16,217 bases of DNA. It comes from Methanosarcina sp. (GTDB lineage: Archaea > Halobacteriota > Methanosarcinia > Methanosarcinales > Methanosarcinaceae). The notes beneath the pieces were generated by a model. It saw only the letters and a program-made list of their open reading frames with translations. It made no database searches and had not been told where the DNA came from. Where the stretch lies: NCBI GenBank assembly GCA_013331265.1, contig DUGS01000151.1, positions 14,212-30,428 of the forward strand, read 5' to 3'. This document shows, one piece after another, positions 7,355-14,159 of the stretch; positions within the stretch are counted from its first letter, which is position 1, and each line of letters opens with the position of its first letter. Made by a program: the position numbers and the translations under genes.

Positions 7355-7399
7355 AGTACTGTAATTAAAGAAGCTGTTATAGTACTGTAATTAAAGAAG
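7355..7399. repeat. Direct repeat with 26-bp period
   Basis: agtactgtaattaaagaag (19 bp) occurs at 7355-7373 and 7381-7399. The 7-bp spacer and following bases are also similar, so this is a slightly diverged tandem duplication about 140 bp upstream of the ferredoxin subunit gene. Confidence 0.85.
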
Positions 7400-7538
7400 T
7401 TATTATAATTCAAAAAAGAAAAGAATTCAAGAGCATATAAGAATTCAGAAAGCCCCTTAAAAATGATAGGCTCTCCTGTCTGCCATATTACACCGGCTGG
7501 AGAAAACAGGGACTGGAAGAATAGTGTGAGGATTCTAT

Positions 7539-7787
7539 ATGGTAAAAAATGATAAAAAAGAACCGTACCCTGTTATCAATATTCTGGAATGCAAGGCCTG
7601 CGGGCGCTGCCTGCTTGCCTGCCCGAAAGATGTACTTTTCATGAGTGAGGACCTGAATGCGCGGGGTTACCACTACATAGAGTATAAAGGAGAGGGCTGC
7701 TCAGGCTGTGCAAGCTGCTACTATACCTGCCCTGAACCCCTGGCACTGGAAATCCATATTCCCCTGAAAAAGGAGGAAGCCGAATAA
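7539..7787 (+). CDS. vorC: 2-oxoacid:ferredoxin oxidoreductase, dicluster ferredoxin (delta) subunit, VorC-like
   Basis: This 82-residue protein is a bacterial-type dicluster ferredoxin. Two CxxCxxCxxxCP motifs are complete: Cys18, 21, 24, 28 (CKACGRCLLACP) and Cys54, 57, 60, 64 (CSGCASCYYTCP), so it should bind two [4Fe-4S] clusters. In the oxidoreductase complex it passes electrons between the thiamine-diphosphate site and external ferredoxin. It is first in a tight operon: 22 bp to the alpha subunit gene. The start at 7539 follows GTGAGG with good spacing. I give the symbol by analogy with the three-gene vor set of Methanothermobacter, where a small ferredoxin subunit goes with an alpha subunit and a fused beta-gamma subunit. 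A Kor-type 2-oxoglutarate enzyme is less likely because its beta and gamma chains are separate. Confidence 0.85.
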   Translation: MVKNDKKEPYPVINILECKACGRCLLACPKDVLFMSEDLNARGYHYIEYKGEGCSGCASCYYTCPEPLALEIHIPLKKEEAE

Positions 7788-7809
7788 GGCAGGATAAGGA
7801 GGAAAAAAG

Positions 7810-8865
7810 ATGGCAACACAACTCATAAAAGGCAACTCTGCAATAGTTGTTGGTGCACTTTATGCCGGATGCGACTGTTTCTTTGGATACCCTATTACTC
7901 CGGCAAGTGAGATTCTGCATGATGCTTCCAAATATTTCCCCATGATAGGAAGGAAATTCGTACAGGCCGAGTCCGAGGAGGCTGCAATTAATATGGTTTA
8001 CGGGGGAGCCTCAGCCGGGCACAGGGTAATGACATCTTCTTCAGGCCCAGGAATCAGCCTGATGCAGGAAGGAGTCTCTTACCTTGCAGGTGCAGAACTT
8101 CCTTGCGTGATTGTAGATGTTATGAGAGCAGGTCCTGGGCTCGGAAATATAGGTCCTGAGCAGGGAGACTACAACCAGGTTGTAAAAGGTGGGGGGCACG
8201 GGAACTATAAGAACATCGTACTCGCCCCCAATTCCGTTCAGGAGATGTGTGACTTTACTATGAAAGGCTTCGAGCTTGCTTTCAAGTACAGGAACCCTGT
8301 AGTCGTTCTTGCTGACGGAGTGCTCGGGCAGATGATCGAGTCCCTGAAGTTTCCTGAAAAAGCCATTGTTCCGGAAATCGACACCACCTGGGCAGTTAAC
8401 GGGACCGCAGAAACCAGGCCTAACCTTGTAACCTCAATCTTCCTGGACTTCAATGAACTCGGAAAGTTCAATGAGAAACTGCAGGCAAAGTACAATCTGA
8501 TAAAGCAGAAAGAAGTAGATTATGAAGAATACATGACCGAAGATGCCTCAATTGTGCTCGTTTCTTACGGCATAAGCAGCAGGATCTGCAGGTCGGCCGT
8601 AGACCTTGCCAGGAAAGAAGGAATTAAAGTCGGACTTTTCAGGCCAAAGACCCTATTCCCATTCCCTGAAGCACAGTTGAAAGCCCTTGCAGATAAGGGA
8701 TGTTCTTTTATCTCTGTCGAGATGAGCAACGGGCAGATGATAGATGATATCAGGCTTGCTATAGGCTGTTCACGGCCTGTTGAACTGGTAAACCGCATGG
8801 GAGGAAACCTGATCACTCTCGACCAGGTTATGGACAAAATCAGAAAAGTTGCAGGGGAGGCATGA
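7810..8865 (+). CDS. vorB: 2-oxoacid:ferredoxin oxidoreductase alpha subunit, VorB-like (3-methyl-2-oxobutanoate dehydrogenase)
   Basis: This 351-residue subunit supplies the pyrimidine-binding domain of the thiamine diphosphate site. Diagnostic stretches are FFGYPITPASEILH (24-37), the conserved acidic run QAESEEAAINMVYGGASAG (52-70), MTSSSGPGISLMQEG (74-88), and GPGLGNIGPEQGDYNQ in the middle. The C-terminal third is the transketolase-C-like domain (SIVLVSYGISSRICRSAVD). Length fits VorB/KorA proteins that lack the extra domains of pyruvate oxidoreductases. The substrate is probably a branched-chain 2-oxo acid, inferred from gene order, the fused partner downstream and the nearby branched acyl-CoA synthetase; 2-oxoglutarate or a broad range cannot be excluded. 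AAGGAGG precedes the start, and the next gene begins 3 bp after the stop, so translation is probably coupled. The enzyme is oxygen-sensitive by family. Confidence 0.87.
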   Translation: MATQLIKGNSAIVVGALYAGCDCFFGYPITPASEILHDASKYFPMIGRKFVQAESEEAAINMVYGGASAGHRVMTSSSGPGISLMQEGVSYLAGAELPCVIVDVMRAGPGLGNIGPEQGDYNQVVKGGGHGNYKNIVLAPNSVQEMCDFTMKGFELAFKYRNPVVVLADGVLGQMIESLKFPEKAIVPEIDTTWAVNGTAETRPNLVTSIFLDFNELGKFNEKLQAKYNLIKQKEVDYEEYMTEDASIVLVSYGISSRICRSAVDLARKEGIKVGLFRPKTLFPFPEAQLKALADKGCSFISVEMSNGQMIDDIRLAIGCSRPVELVNRMGGNLITLDQVMDKIRKVAGEA

Positions 8866-8868
8866 AAA

Positions 8869-10314
8869 ATGGCAGCAGAAATCATCAACGGAGAAAAGGT
8901 TATAAGAAAGCCAAAAGCCCTGTATTCGGACTATCCCCGCAAAGGAGGGGTAGCCTCAACAGCCACTCACTACTGCCCTGGCTGCGGGCATGGGGTTTTG
9001 CACAAGCTCATTGCCGAGGCAATTGACGAACTCGGGATTCAGGACAGGACAGTTATGATCAGCCCTGTGGGCTGTGCGGTCTTTGCTTATTATTACTTTG
9101 ATACAGGCAATATCCAGGTAGCTCATGGGCGTGCCCCAGCGGTAGGGACAGGCGTCTCAAGAGCTGAAGAAAACGCTGTAGTTATCTCCTATCAGGGCGA
9201 CGGAGACCTTGCTTCAATCGGCCTTAACGAGACTTTGCAGGCAGCAAACAGAGGAGAAAAGCTTGCAGTCTTTTTCGTAAATAATACCGTCTACGGGATG
9301 ACAGGCGGGCAGATGGCTCCTACGACCCTTATAGGAGAAAAGACAACCACAACCCCTGAGGGGCGTGACCCAAGATTTGCAGGCTATCCTCTCCATATGT
9401 GCGAACTCCTGAACAACCTGAAAGCTCCTGTTTTTATTGAAAGAGTTTCGGTTTCGGATATCTCTCACATTAGAAAAGCCAGAAAAGCGGTTCGAAAAGC
9501 TCTTGAAATCCAGCGCGACGGCAAAGGCTATGCTTTTGTAGAAGTACTTGCAGCCTGCCCGACCAACCTCAAGATGAATGCGGAACAGGCTGTCCGTTTC
9601 ATAAACGAGGAAATGGAAAAAGAATTCCCGCTTCAGAACTTCAGAGATAATTCCGAATCAGCTGAACCTCTTCACCGCGGGATCAGCGATTTTGCAACCG
9701 AGACCCTTGAGAAGCTTTATGGAATTGAAGCAGATTCCGGAGAAAAACCTTCCAGAGCCGACTTTGCTCCTATCCAGACCAAGATTGCAGGTTTCGGAGG
9801 GCAGGGAGTACTGAGCATGGGCATTGTCCTTGCGCAGGCAGGGGTTAAAGCAAACCTCAATGCTTCCTGGTTCCCGTCCTACGGCCCGGAACAGCGTGGA
9901 GGGACCTCAAACTGTTCGGTAGTGATTTCAGGTCAGTCCATAGGTTCTCCTACGGTTTACACCCCTGATATTCTGATAGCAATGAACCGCCCCTCTATTG
10001 AAAAGTTCAAAGATGTGGTAAGAGAAGGAGGCTTAATCCTCTATGACTCGACAATAGGAGAAGCCGAGACTCCATCAAGCGTAAAAGCAATTGCAGTCCC
10101 TGCAACAGAAAAAGCTAAAGAAGCAGGCGATGAAAGAGCTGCAAATTCCTTTATGCTCGGTGTTTTGCTGGGCCTGAACGCAACAGGGCTTGAAGAAGAA
10201 GCCTTTATAGAAGCTATTGCCGAAAACTTTGCAGGCAAACCCAAAGTTATTGCTTTTAACCAGCAGGTGCTCAAAGCCGGTGCAGAGTGGGCAAAAGAGA
10301 ACGTAAAGGCATAA
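8869..10314 (+). CDS. vorA: 2-oxoacid:ferredoxin oxidoreductase, fused beta (TPP-binding) and gamma subunit, VorA-like
   Basis: This 481-residue protein joins two subunits that are separate in most relatives. Residues about 20-250 are the beta part: CPGCGHG (36-42), ISPVGCAVF, and the thiamine diphosphate/Mg motif GDGD (110-113) ending NN (138-139), followed by YGMTGGQMAPTT. Residues about 300-481 are the gamma part, with GFGGQGV (308-314) and SYGPEQRGG (337-345), the domain that helps bind CoA. A polar linker (about 250-300) lies between. With the ferredoxin and alpha subunits it interconverts a 2-oxo acid plus CoA with an acyl-CoA, CO2 and reduced ferredoxin. The beta-gamma fusion is known for methanogen VOR, which supports branched-chain 2-oxo acids as substrate. 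GGGGAGG precedes the start, 3 bp after the alpha stop. A hairpin terminator follows, so the operon has three genes. Confidence 0.9.
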   Translation: MAAEIINGEKVIRKPKALYSDYPRKGGVASTATHYCPGCGHGVLHKLIAEAIDELGIQDRTVMISPVGCAVFAYYYFDTGNIQVAHGRAPAVGTGVSRAEENAVVISYQGDGDLASIGLNETLQAANRGEKLAVFFVNNTVYGMTGGQMAPTTLIGEKTTTTPEGRDPRFAGYPLHMCELLNNLKAPVFIERVSVSDISHIRKARKAVRKALEIQRDGKGYAFVEVLAACPTNLKMNAEQAVRFINEEMEKEFPLQNFRDNSESAEPLHRGISDFATETLEKLYGIEADSGEKPSRADFAPIQTKIAGFGGQGVLSMGIVLAQAGVKANLNASWFPSYGPEQRGGTSNCSVVISGQSIGSPTVYTPDILIAMNRPSIEKFKDVVREGGLILYDSTIGEAETPSSVKAIAVPATEKAKEAGDERAANSFMLGVLLGLNATGLEEEAFIEAIAENFAGKPKVIAFNQQVLKAGAEWAKENVKA

Positions 10315-10359
10315 TGGGATCAGAAAGTTAGTTAATCGAAAGCAATAAAATAGCATTAG

Positions 10360-10398
10360 CAGGCGGGAAAAATCCGGCTCGCCTGTAAACTTTTTTCC
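10360..10398 (+). terminator. Hairpin plus T-tract terminator of the VOR operon
   Basis: CAGGCG (10360-10365) and CGCCTG (10380-10385) pair, with a further GG/CC inside, and TAAACTTTTTTCC follows. It lies 46 bp after the vorA stop. Confidence 0.6.
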
Positions 10399-10461
10399 AA
10401 ATTCCTGCGTATTATTCAGTTCATTAAAAACAGAGTTTTTTCATATATGTTATGACCCTGG

Positions 10462-10480
10462 TTCCGTATTTATTACGGAA
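10462..10480. promoter_or_regulatory. Short perfect hairpin/dyad in the AMP phosphorylase upstream region
   Basis: TTCCGTA (10462-10468) and TACGGAA (10474-10480) form a 7-bp inverted repeat around TTTAT. No T-run follows, so it is more likely an operator-like dyad or RNA hairpin than a terminator. Role unknown. Confidence 0.35.
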
Positions 10481-10519
10481 TTGCTGAAAAATAATAAAAA
10501 GGTTAATATGTCAGGTCGG

Positions 10520-10582
10520 TTCAGTATTTAGTCTGATATCTTCAGTATTTAGTCTGAGATCTTCAGTATTTGGTCTGATATC
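10520..10582. repeat. Triple 21-bp tandem repeat upstream of AMP phosphorylase
   Basis: Three head-to-tail copies start at 10520, 10541 and 10562. Each reads ttcagtattt, then a/g, then gtctga, then tatc or gatc. The second and third copies each differ at one base. Degraded sequence (ttatctgaaaatctg) continues after it. The 21-bp period is two turns of B-DNA, so bound proteins would sit on one face. Confidence 0.88.
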
Positions 10583-10771
10583 TTATCTGAAAATCTGAAT
10601 ATCTCATATTTACCTCATATGTACTACGCCTGCTCTTAATATCCTATATTTTTCAAACTTTCTGTGGTTTTTTCGGCGATGGAAAAACAGCAGATTGTCC
10701 AATTAAGGCGAAATCGATTACAATAACAAAGTCATAATTATATTGAGAATGAAAAGGATGGTGTTTATTCG

Positions 10772-12295
10772 ATGCAGTTGAATCTGGAACATTTTAATGT
10801 AAGAATTGGACAGCATAAAGCGTTACTCAATATCGCCGATGCGAAGGAACTGGGAATCAACCCTGGAGATAGGGTCCGCATCCGCGGGCATCAAAGCCTT
10901 TCTGCCATCGCAGACATAACTGAGGATATGGTCCCTCAGGGGACTCTGGGTGTTTTTTCTGAAGTTTTCGAGCACTTTGAGGACTGGGACAAGCCGGTCG
11001 AAGTTGTCCCGGCTTTTCGCTCTAAATCTACAGCCGTTATCAAGAAAATGCTGGACAAAAAACCTGTTGTCCAAGATGAAATCAAACTGCTTGTAAACGA
11101 TATAGTTGATGAAAACCTGAGTGATGTCGAGCTTTCGGCCTTTATAACGGCTTCTTATATCCACGGGATGACTGACGACGAAGTTGAATGGCTGACAAGG
11201 GCAATGATAGATACCGGAGATACTATCGAATTTGATACACATCCTATCATGGACAAGCACTCGATAGGAGGAGTGCCCGGAAACAAGATATCTCTGCTTG
11301 TTGTCCCCATAGTTGCTGCAAACGGGCTGCTTATCCCGAAGACAAGTTCAAGAGCAATCACGGGTGCTGGTGGGACTGCAGACCTCATGGAAGTGCTCTC
11401 TCCTGTTGAGTTCAGCTCTCAGGAAGTGAAGGAGATAACCGAAAAGGTTGGGGGTGCACTTGTCTGGGGCGGGGCCACAAATATTGCGCCTGCAGATGAC
11501 AAGCTCATCAAAGTTGAGTACCCTCTGTCCATTGACCCCTATTACCAGATGCTTGCCTCAATAATGGCAAAAAAAGGAGCTATAGGGGCAGACAATGTGG
11601 TAATGGACATTCCTGTCGGGCCAGGCACGAAGGTTCCCAATGCTCAGGAAGGGCAGAGGCTGGCAAGAGACCTCATCAACCTGGGGCACAGGCTTGGAAT
11701 GAATGTAGAGTGTGCTATTACTTATGGTTCGTCTCCTATTGGGAGAAGAGTGGGTCCCTCTCTGGAAGTAAAGGAAGCCATGAAAGTTATGGAAAGCATG
11801 GAAGGTCCAAATAGCCTTATTGAAAAGAGCGCCGCCCTTGCTGGTATTCTTCTGGAGATGGGGGGTGCGGCTCCAAGAGACCGCGGAAAAGATCTTGCAC
11901 TTGAAACGCTCAGGAGCGGAAAAGCCCTCCAGAAGATGAAACAGATTATTGAGGCCCAGGGTGGAGATCCGAACATCAAATCCGATGATATACAGATAGG
12001 GCAATACACTGCTGATATTGTTGCTACTACAGATGGGTATGTTATGGAATTTGACAACAAATGGATAATCGAGATTGCCAGACTTGCAGGGGCCCCTAAT
12101 GACAAGGGGGCTGGGGTTGCGATACACAAGAAAAAAGGAGAGCAGGTCAAAAAAGGAGAGCCGATTCTCACTATATATGCTGAAAAAGAATTCAAGCTTG
12201 ATAACGCATTGACAACAGCCCAGAGGACAAACCCTATTATAGTCGAAGGCATGCTGCTGAAGAGGATCCCTGGAACTTATGGGTTCCAGTGGTAA
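10772..12295 (+). CDS. deoA: AMP phosphorylase (archaeal nucleoside 5'-monophosphate phosphorylase)
   Basis: This 507-residue cytoplasmic enzyme belongs to the thymidine/pyrimidine phosphorylase family in its archaeal AMP phosphorylase branch. An N-terminal extension (about 1-90) starts MQLNLEHFNVRIGQHK. The helical domain follows with the phosphate-binding run KHSIGGVPGNK (162-172). Next come SSRAITGAGGTAD (192-204), SIDPYYQM (253-260), GSSPIGRRVGPSLE and the C-terminal barrel domain with GAGVAIHKKKGEQVKKGEP. It converts AMP, CMP or UMP plus phosphate to the free base and ribose-1,5-bisphosphate. Ribose-1,5-bisphosphate isomerase and type III RuBisCO then turn this into 3-phosphoglycerate; neither is in this window. 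Length matches the family, and bacterial thymidine phosphorylases are about 70 residues shorter. The start at 10772 follows GGATGG at about 11 nt. A T-rich tract follows the stop. Confidence 0.95.
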   Translation: MQLNLEHFNVRIGQHKALLNIADAKELGINPGDRVRIRGHQSLSAIADITEDMVPQGTLGVFSEVFEHFEDWDKPVEVVPAFRSKSTAVIKKMLDKKPVVQDEIKLLVNDIVDENLSDVELSAFITASYIHGMTDDEVEWLTRAMIDTGDTIEFDTHPIMDKHSIGGVPGNKISLLVVPIVAANGLLIPKTSSRAITGAGGTADLMEVLSPVEFSSQEVKEITEKVGGALVWGGATNIAPADDKLIKVEYPLSIDPYYQMLASIMAKKGAIGADNVVMDIPVGPGTKVPNAQEGQRLARDLINLGHRLGMNVECAITYGSSPIGRRVGPSLEVKEAMKVMESMEGPNSLIEKSAALAGILLEMGGAAPRDRGKDLALETLRSGKALQKMKQIIEAQGGDPNIKSDDIQIGQYTADIVATTDGYVMEFDNKWIIEIARLAGAPNDKGAGVAIHKKKGEQVKKGEPILTIYAEKEFKLDNALTTAQRTNPIIVEGMLLKRIPGTYGFQW

Positions 12296-12303
12296 AACCC
12301 ATA

Positions 12304-12318
12304 TTTTTTCCTTTTTTT
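12304..12318 (+). terminator. T-rich tract after AMP phosphorylase
   Basis: TTTTTTCCTTTTTTT begins 9 bp after the stop. Archaeal RNA polymerase ends efficiently at such U-tracts without a hairpin. Confidence 0.5.
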
Positions 12319-12338
12319 CAGTGAAACTTCAGTGAAAC
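12317..12338. repeat. 11-bp tandem repeat upstream of aTrm56
   Basis: ttcagtgaaac occurs at 12317-12327 and 12328-12338, identical and head to tail. Confidence 0.85.
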
Positions 12339-12361
12339 CCTTTAATACCTTGTAAGGGTTT
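12335..12361 (+). promoter_or_regulatory. Leader hairpin covering the likely ribosome binding site of aTrm56
   Basis: AAACCCTT (12335-12342) and AAGGGTTT (12354-12361) form a perfect 8-bp stem with an 11-nt loop, ending 9 bp before the ATG at 12371. The only purine-rich Shine-Dalgarno-like run, AAGGG, lies in the right arm, so folding would hide it. This is a possible translational control element; the gene could instead be translated from a short or leaderless transcript. Confidence 0.35.
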
Positions 12362-12370
12362 TAGCCAAGC

Positions 12371-12904
12371 ATGAAAAGGATTGTATTACTGCGTCTGGGG
12401 CACCGCCCTGAAAGGGATAAAAGGATTACCACACATGTTGGCTTAACTGCCAGGATGCTTGGAGCTGAGGGCATGCTTCTTGCTTCTGATGACCGGGGGA
12501 TAGTGGAGAGTATTGAAGATGTAGTCCAACGCTGGGGCGGAAACTTTTACATTAAAAATAATGTTAGTTTCAAACAGGAAATCAGAAAATGGAAAGAAGA
12601 AGGCGGAAAAGTCTGCCACCTTTCCATGTACGGGGTCAACCTGCCCGACGTCACTGATGAACTCAAAAAGTGCGACAGGCTAATGATTGTTGTAGGTGCA
12701 GAAAAGGTTCCACCAGAAATTTACCAGCTCGCTGACTGGAACGTAGCTGTGGGTAGCCAGCCCCATTCCGAAGTTGCGGCTGTGGCAATCACAATGGACA
12801 GGATCGCTGAGGGCGAGCCTCTCGAAAAAAAGTTTCCAGGCGCTGAACTGACAATTGTCCCTGCTGAAAGGGGCAAACATGTAATCGATAATATCAGAGA
12901 ATAA
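12371..12904 (+). CDS. trm56: tRNA (cytidine(56)-2'-O)-methyltransferase aTrm56
   Basis: This 177-residue protein matches the archaeal SPOUT-class aTrm56 family, which puts a 2'-O-methyl group on cytidine 56 in the T-loop of tRNA using S-adenosylmethionine. It helps stabilise the D-loop/T-loop contact. The start MKRIVLLRLGHRPERDKRITTHVGLTARMLGA is characteristic. The trefoil-knot cofactor site is seen as HLSMYG (83-88), VVGAEKVP (107-114) and NVAVGSQPHSEVAA (124-137). The usual family length is about 175-200 residues, so it is complete. In bacteria this position is not methylated this way, so the gene is an archaeal marker. It lies 75 bp after AMP phosphorylase but behind a T-rich tract, so it probably has its own promoter. 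No functional link with its neighbours is apparent. Confidence 0.95.
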   Translation: MKRIVLLRLGHRPERDKRITTHVGLTARMLGAEGMLLASDDRGIVESIEDVVQRWGGNFYIKNNVSFKQEIRKWKEEGGKVCHLSMYGVNLPDVTDELKKCDRLMIVVGAEKVPPEIYQLADWNVAVGSQPHSEVAAVAITMDRIAEGEPLEKKFPGAELTIVPAERGKHVIDNIRE

Positions 12905-12912
12905 GCCAGTCC

Positions 12913-12939
12913 TCCTGCTAACGTCAGGATCCGTTTTTT
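12913..12939 (+). terminator. Weak hairpin plus T-tract after aTrm56
   Basis: TCCTG (12913-12917) and CAGGA (12925-12929) form a 5-bp stem, followed by TCCGTTTTTT, beginning 9 bp after the stop. Confidence 0.45.
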
Positions 12940-13058
12940 CCATTTTCGTTCCCTCCAGTAGGGGCTATCAGGCATGATTTATTTGGAATATTTCATGTGT
13001 GTTTTTCTGAAAAATGGATAAATTCAAATAATATTAAAAAGTAGAAATAGTGACCCAT

Positions 13059-13466
13059 ATGGACTTAGCAGCGCAGGATATGAATTTATTAGCCGGATCT
13101 GCGTTTCTTTTTGTGGTTCTGGCTCTGTTTTTTCACTTTTATAAAATCAGGTTACTCTCCAATTCTCTCAAACTATGCAACTGGATCTGCGGGATGGCGA
13201 TCAGTTCAGACAGTCCCTGGGTCAAAATGCTTGTGCTCCATCTCGTATTCTTCATCCGGCTTCTTATGTACCTTGCAATTATTTCCCTTGAACAGGTGGA
13301 TAAGCTTACAGCCCGAAGTCTGTTGAGGCATTATATTTCCGGCAACAGGGTTGTCCTTCTGGAGTACATGTCTGCTTTTATGAACTCTTCTGAAGAAGTT
13401 GAAAAACATATTAGCAGCAGTAGTTATCAGACAGCAGGCAGAAAAGAACAGTTCATCAGGAAATAA
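13059..13466 (+). CDS. Small two-helix membrane protein of unknown function
   Basis: I do not recognise this 135-residue protein. It has two strongly hydrophobic stretches that should span the membrane: about residues 11-27 (AGSAFLFVVLALFFHFY) and about 56-75 (VKMLVLHLVFFIRLLMYLAI). A short polar loop with CNWICG joins them. The C-terminal half (about 80-135) is soluble and charged, ending in SSSSYQTAGRKEQFIRK, with Ser/Glu-rich stretches that could form a helix. Neither the ATG at 13059 nor the in-frame GTG at 13050 has a clear ribosome binding site, so expression may be low or from a leaderless transcript. The frame is long for chance in AT-rich DNA, and the hydrophobic pattern is coherent. 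It stands alone between aTrm56 and the kinase-like gene, with 154 bp before it and 177 bp after. Confidence 0.6.
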   Translation: MDLAAQDMNLLAGSAFLFVVLALFFHFYKIRLLSNSLKLCNWICGMAISSDSPWVKMLVLHLVFFIRLLMYLAIISLEQVDKLTARSLLRHYISGNRVVLLEYMSAFMNSSEEVEKHISSSSYQTAGRKEQFIRK

Positions 13467-13532
13467 TTTCTTAGAGTATTTTAGATACGTCCTATGAATT
13501 TTCTTTTCCTTTAAAATATTCACATTGTATAT

Positions 13533-13540
13533 TTTATATA
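13533..13540 (+). promoter_or_regulatory. TATA box for the shikimate-kinase-like gene
   Basis: TTTATATA is an exact match to the archaeal TATA core. It lies about 104 bp upstream of the kinase start, which would give a leader of roughly 75-80 nt. Confidence 0.5.
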
Positions 13541-13643
13541 GCAGAAGATTATATTTTGTCCTGACATTTACTGACTGCCGGTCCTTTATCCGGGGAATTT
13601 TCGGCATTGTGTTCTTGATTTTACAGGCAGGAAGCGTGTGGCA

Positions 13644-14159
13644 ATGAACATAACATTAATCGGTATGGCAGGAGCGGGGAAAAGCACCATCGGAAAGGCG
13701 CTTGCAAAACGTCTGAATTATACATTTATTGATGTTGATACCTTGATAACAGAGAGAGCTGGAATGCCCCTTCAGGTTCTCATTGATAAACAGGGTGATT
13801 CTGCTCTTCTCAGATTTGAAGAAGAAGCAATTCTGGAACTCGGGCAGCTGGACAACTGCATTATCTCGCCTGGTGGTAGTGTGGTTTATTCCAAAGAAGC
13901 AATGGGGCACTTGAAAAATATTTCCAAGATAGTCTTTCTGGACGCCCCTTTCAGGAGCATCGTAAGAAGGATCCCGAATGTGAGAAAAAGGGGTATAGTA
14001 GGGCTCAGGGACAGAAGCCTTAAAGAGCTTTTTGAAGAAAGGCTTATTCTATATAACAAATATGCCGACCTCTCAATAAAAATTAGAGGAAGGGAAAACG
14101 TTCAAAAACTTGTAGAAAGAATAATTAAGCTCTGTTTTTTTGAAGATTTTTGCTCCTAA
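13644..14159 (+). CDS. Bacterial-type shikimate-kinase-like P-loop kinase
   Basis: This 171-residue protein has the fold signatures of AroK/AroL-type shikimate kinases. The Walker A loop is GMAGAGKST (7-15). FIDVD gives Asp30 and Asp32. Arg57 sits in LLRFEEE. The lid has NVRKRGIVGLRDRS (112-125), and Arg133 lies in RLILYNKYADLSI. Length fits the family. One known substrate motif differs: the GGG that contacts shikimate reads GGS (77-79, in SPGGSVV). Archaea usually make shikimate 3-phosphate with an unrelated GHMP-family kinase, so this protein is either an acquired second shikimate kinase or a relative working on another small alcohol. The ATG at 13644 follows AGGAAG at about 9 nt; a GTG at 13638 would be too close. 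The next genes, 164 bp downstream, encode an ACT protein and UPF0210. Kinase family is firm; substrate is not. Confidence 0.82.
   Translation: MNITLIGMAGAGKSTIGKALAKRLNYTFIDVDTLITERAGMPLQVLIDKQGDSALLRFEEEAILELGQLDNCIISPGGSVVYSKEAMGHLKNISKIVFLDAPFRSIVRRIPNVRKRGIVGLRDRSLKELFEERLILYNKYADLSIKIRGRENVQKLVERIIKLCFFEDFCS

Larger units (their letters stand above)
7222..7538. other. Gene-free spacer between the acyl-CoA synthetase and VOR genes
   Basis: This 317-bp AT-rich stretch holds a T6 run (7227-7232) right after the synthetase stop, which could end transcription. It also holds an 11-bp tandem repeat (7282-7303) and a 26-bp-period repeat (7355-7399). A TATA-like GCATATAAG near 7434-7442 could serve the VOR operon. 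A 29-codon ATG frame from 7463 overlaps the ferredoxin start and has no ribosome binding site. Confidence 0.55.
10315..10771. other. Gene-free spacer upstream of AMP phosphorylase
   Basis: About 457 bp without a convincing gene. It holds the VOR terminator (10360-10398), a 7-bp hairpin (10462-10480), a triple 21-bp tandem repeat (10520-10582) and AT-rich sequence before the AMP phosphorylase start. A weak TATA-like CATAATTATATT lies near 10733-10743. A small RNA cannot be excluded, but nothing marks one clearly. Confidence 0.55.

Noticed and set aside
7463..7552. 29-codon ATG frame before the ferredoxin subunit gene
   Set aside because: No ribosome binding site, overlaps the start of a clear gene, and no recognisable features.
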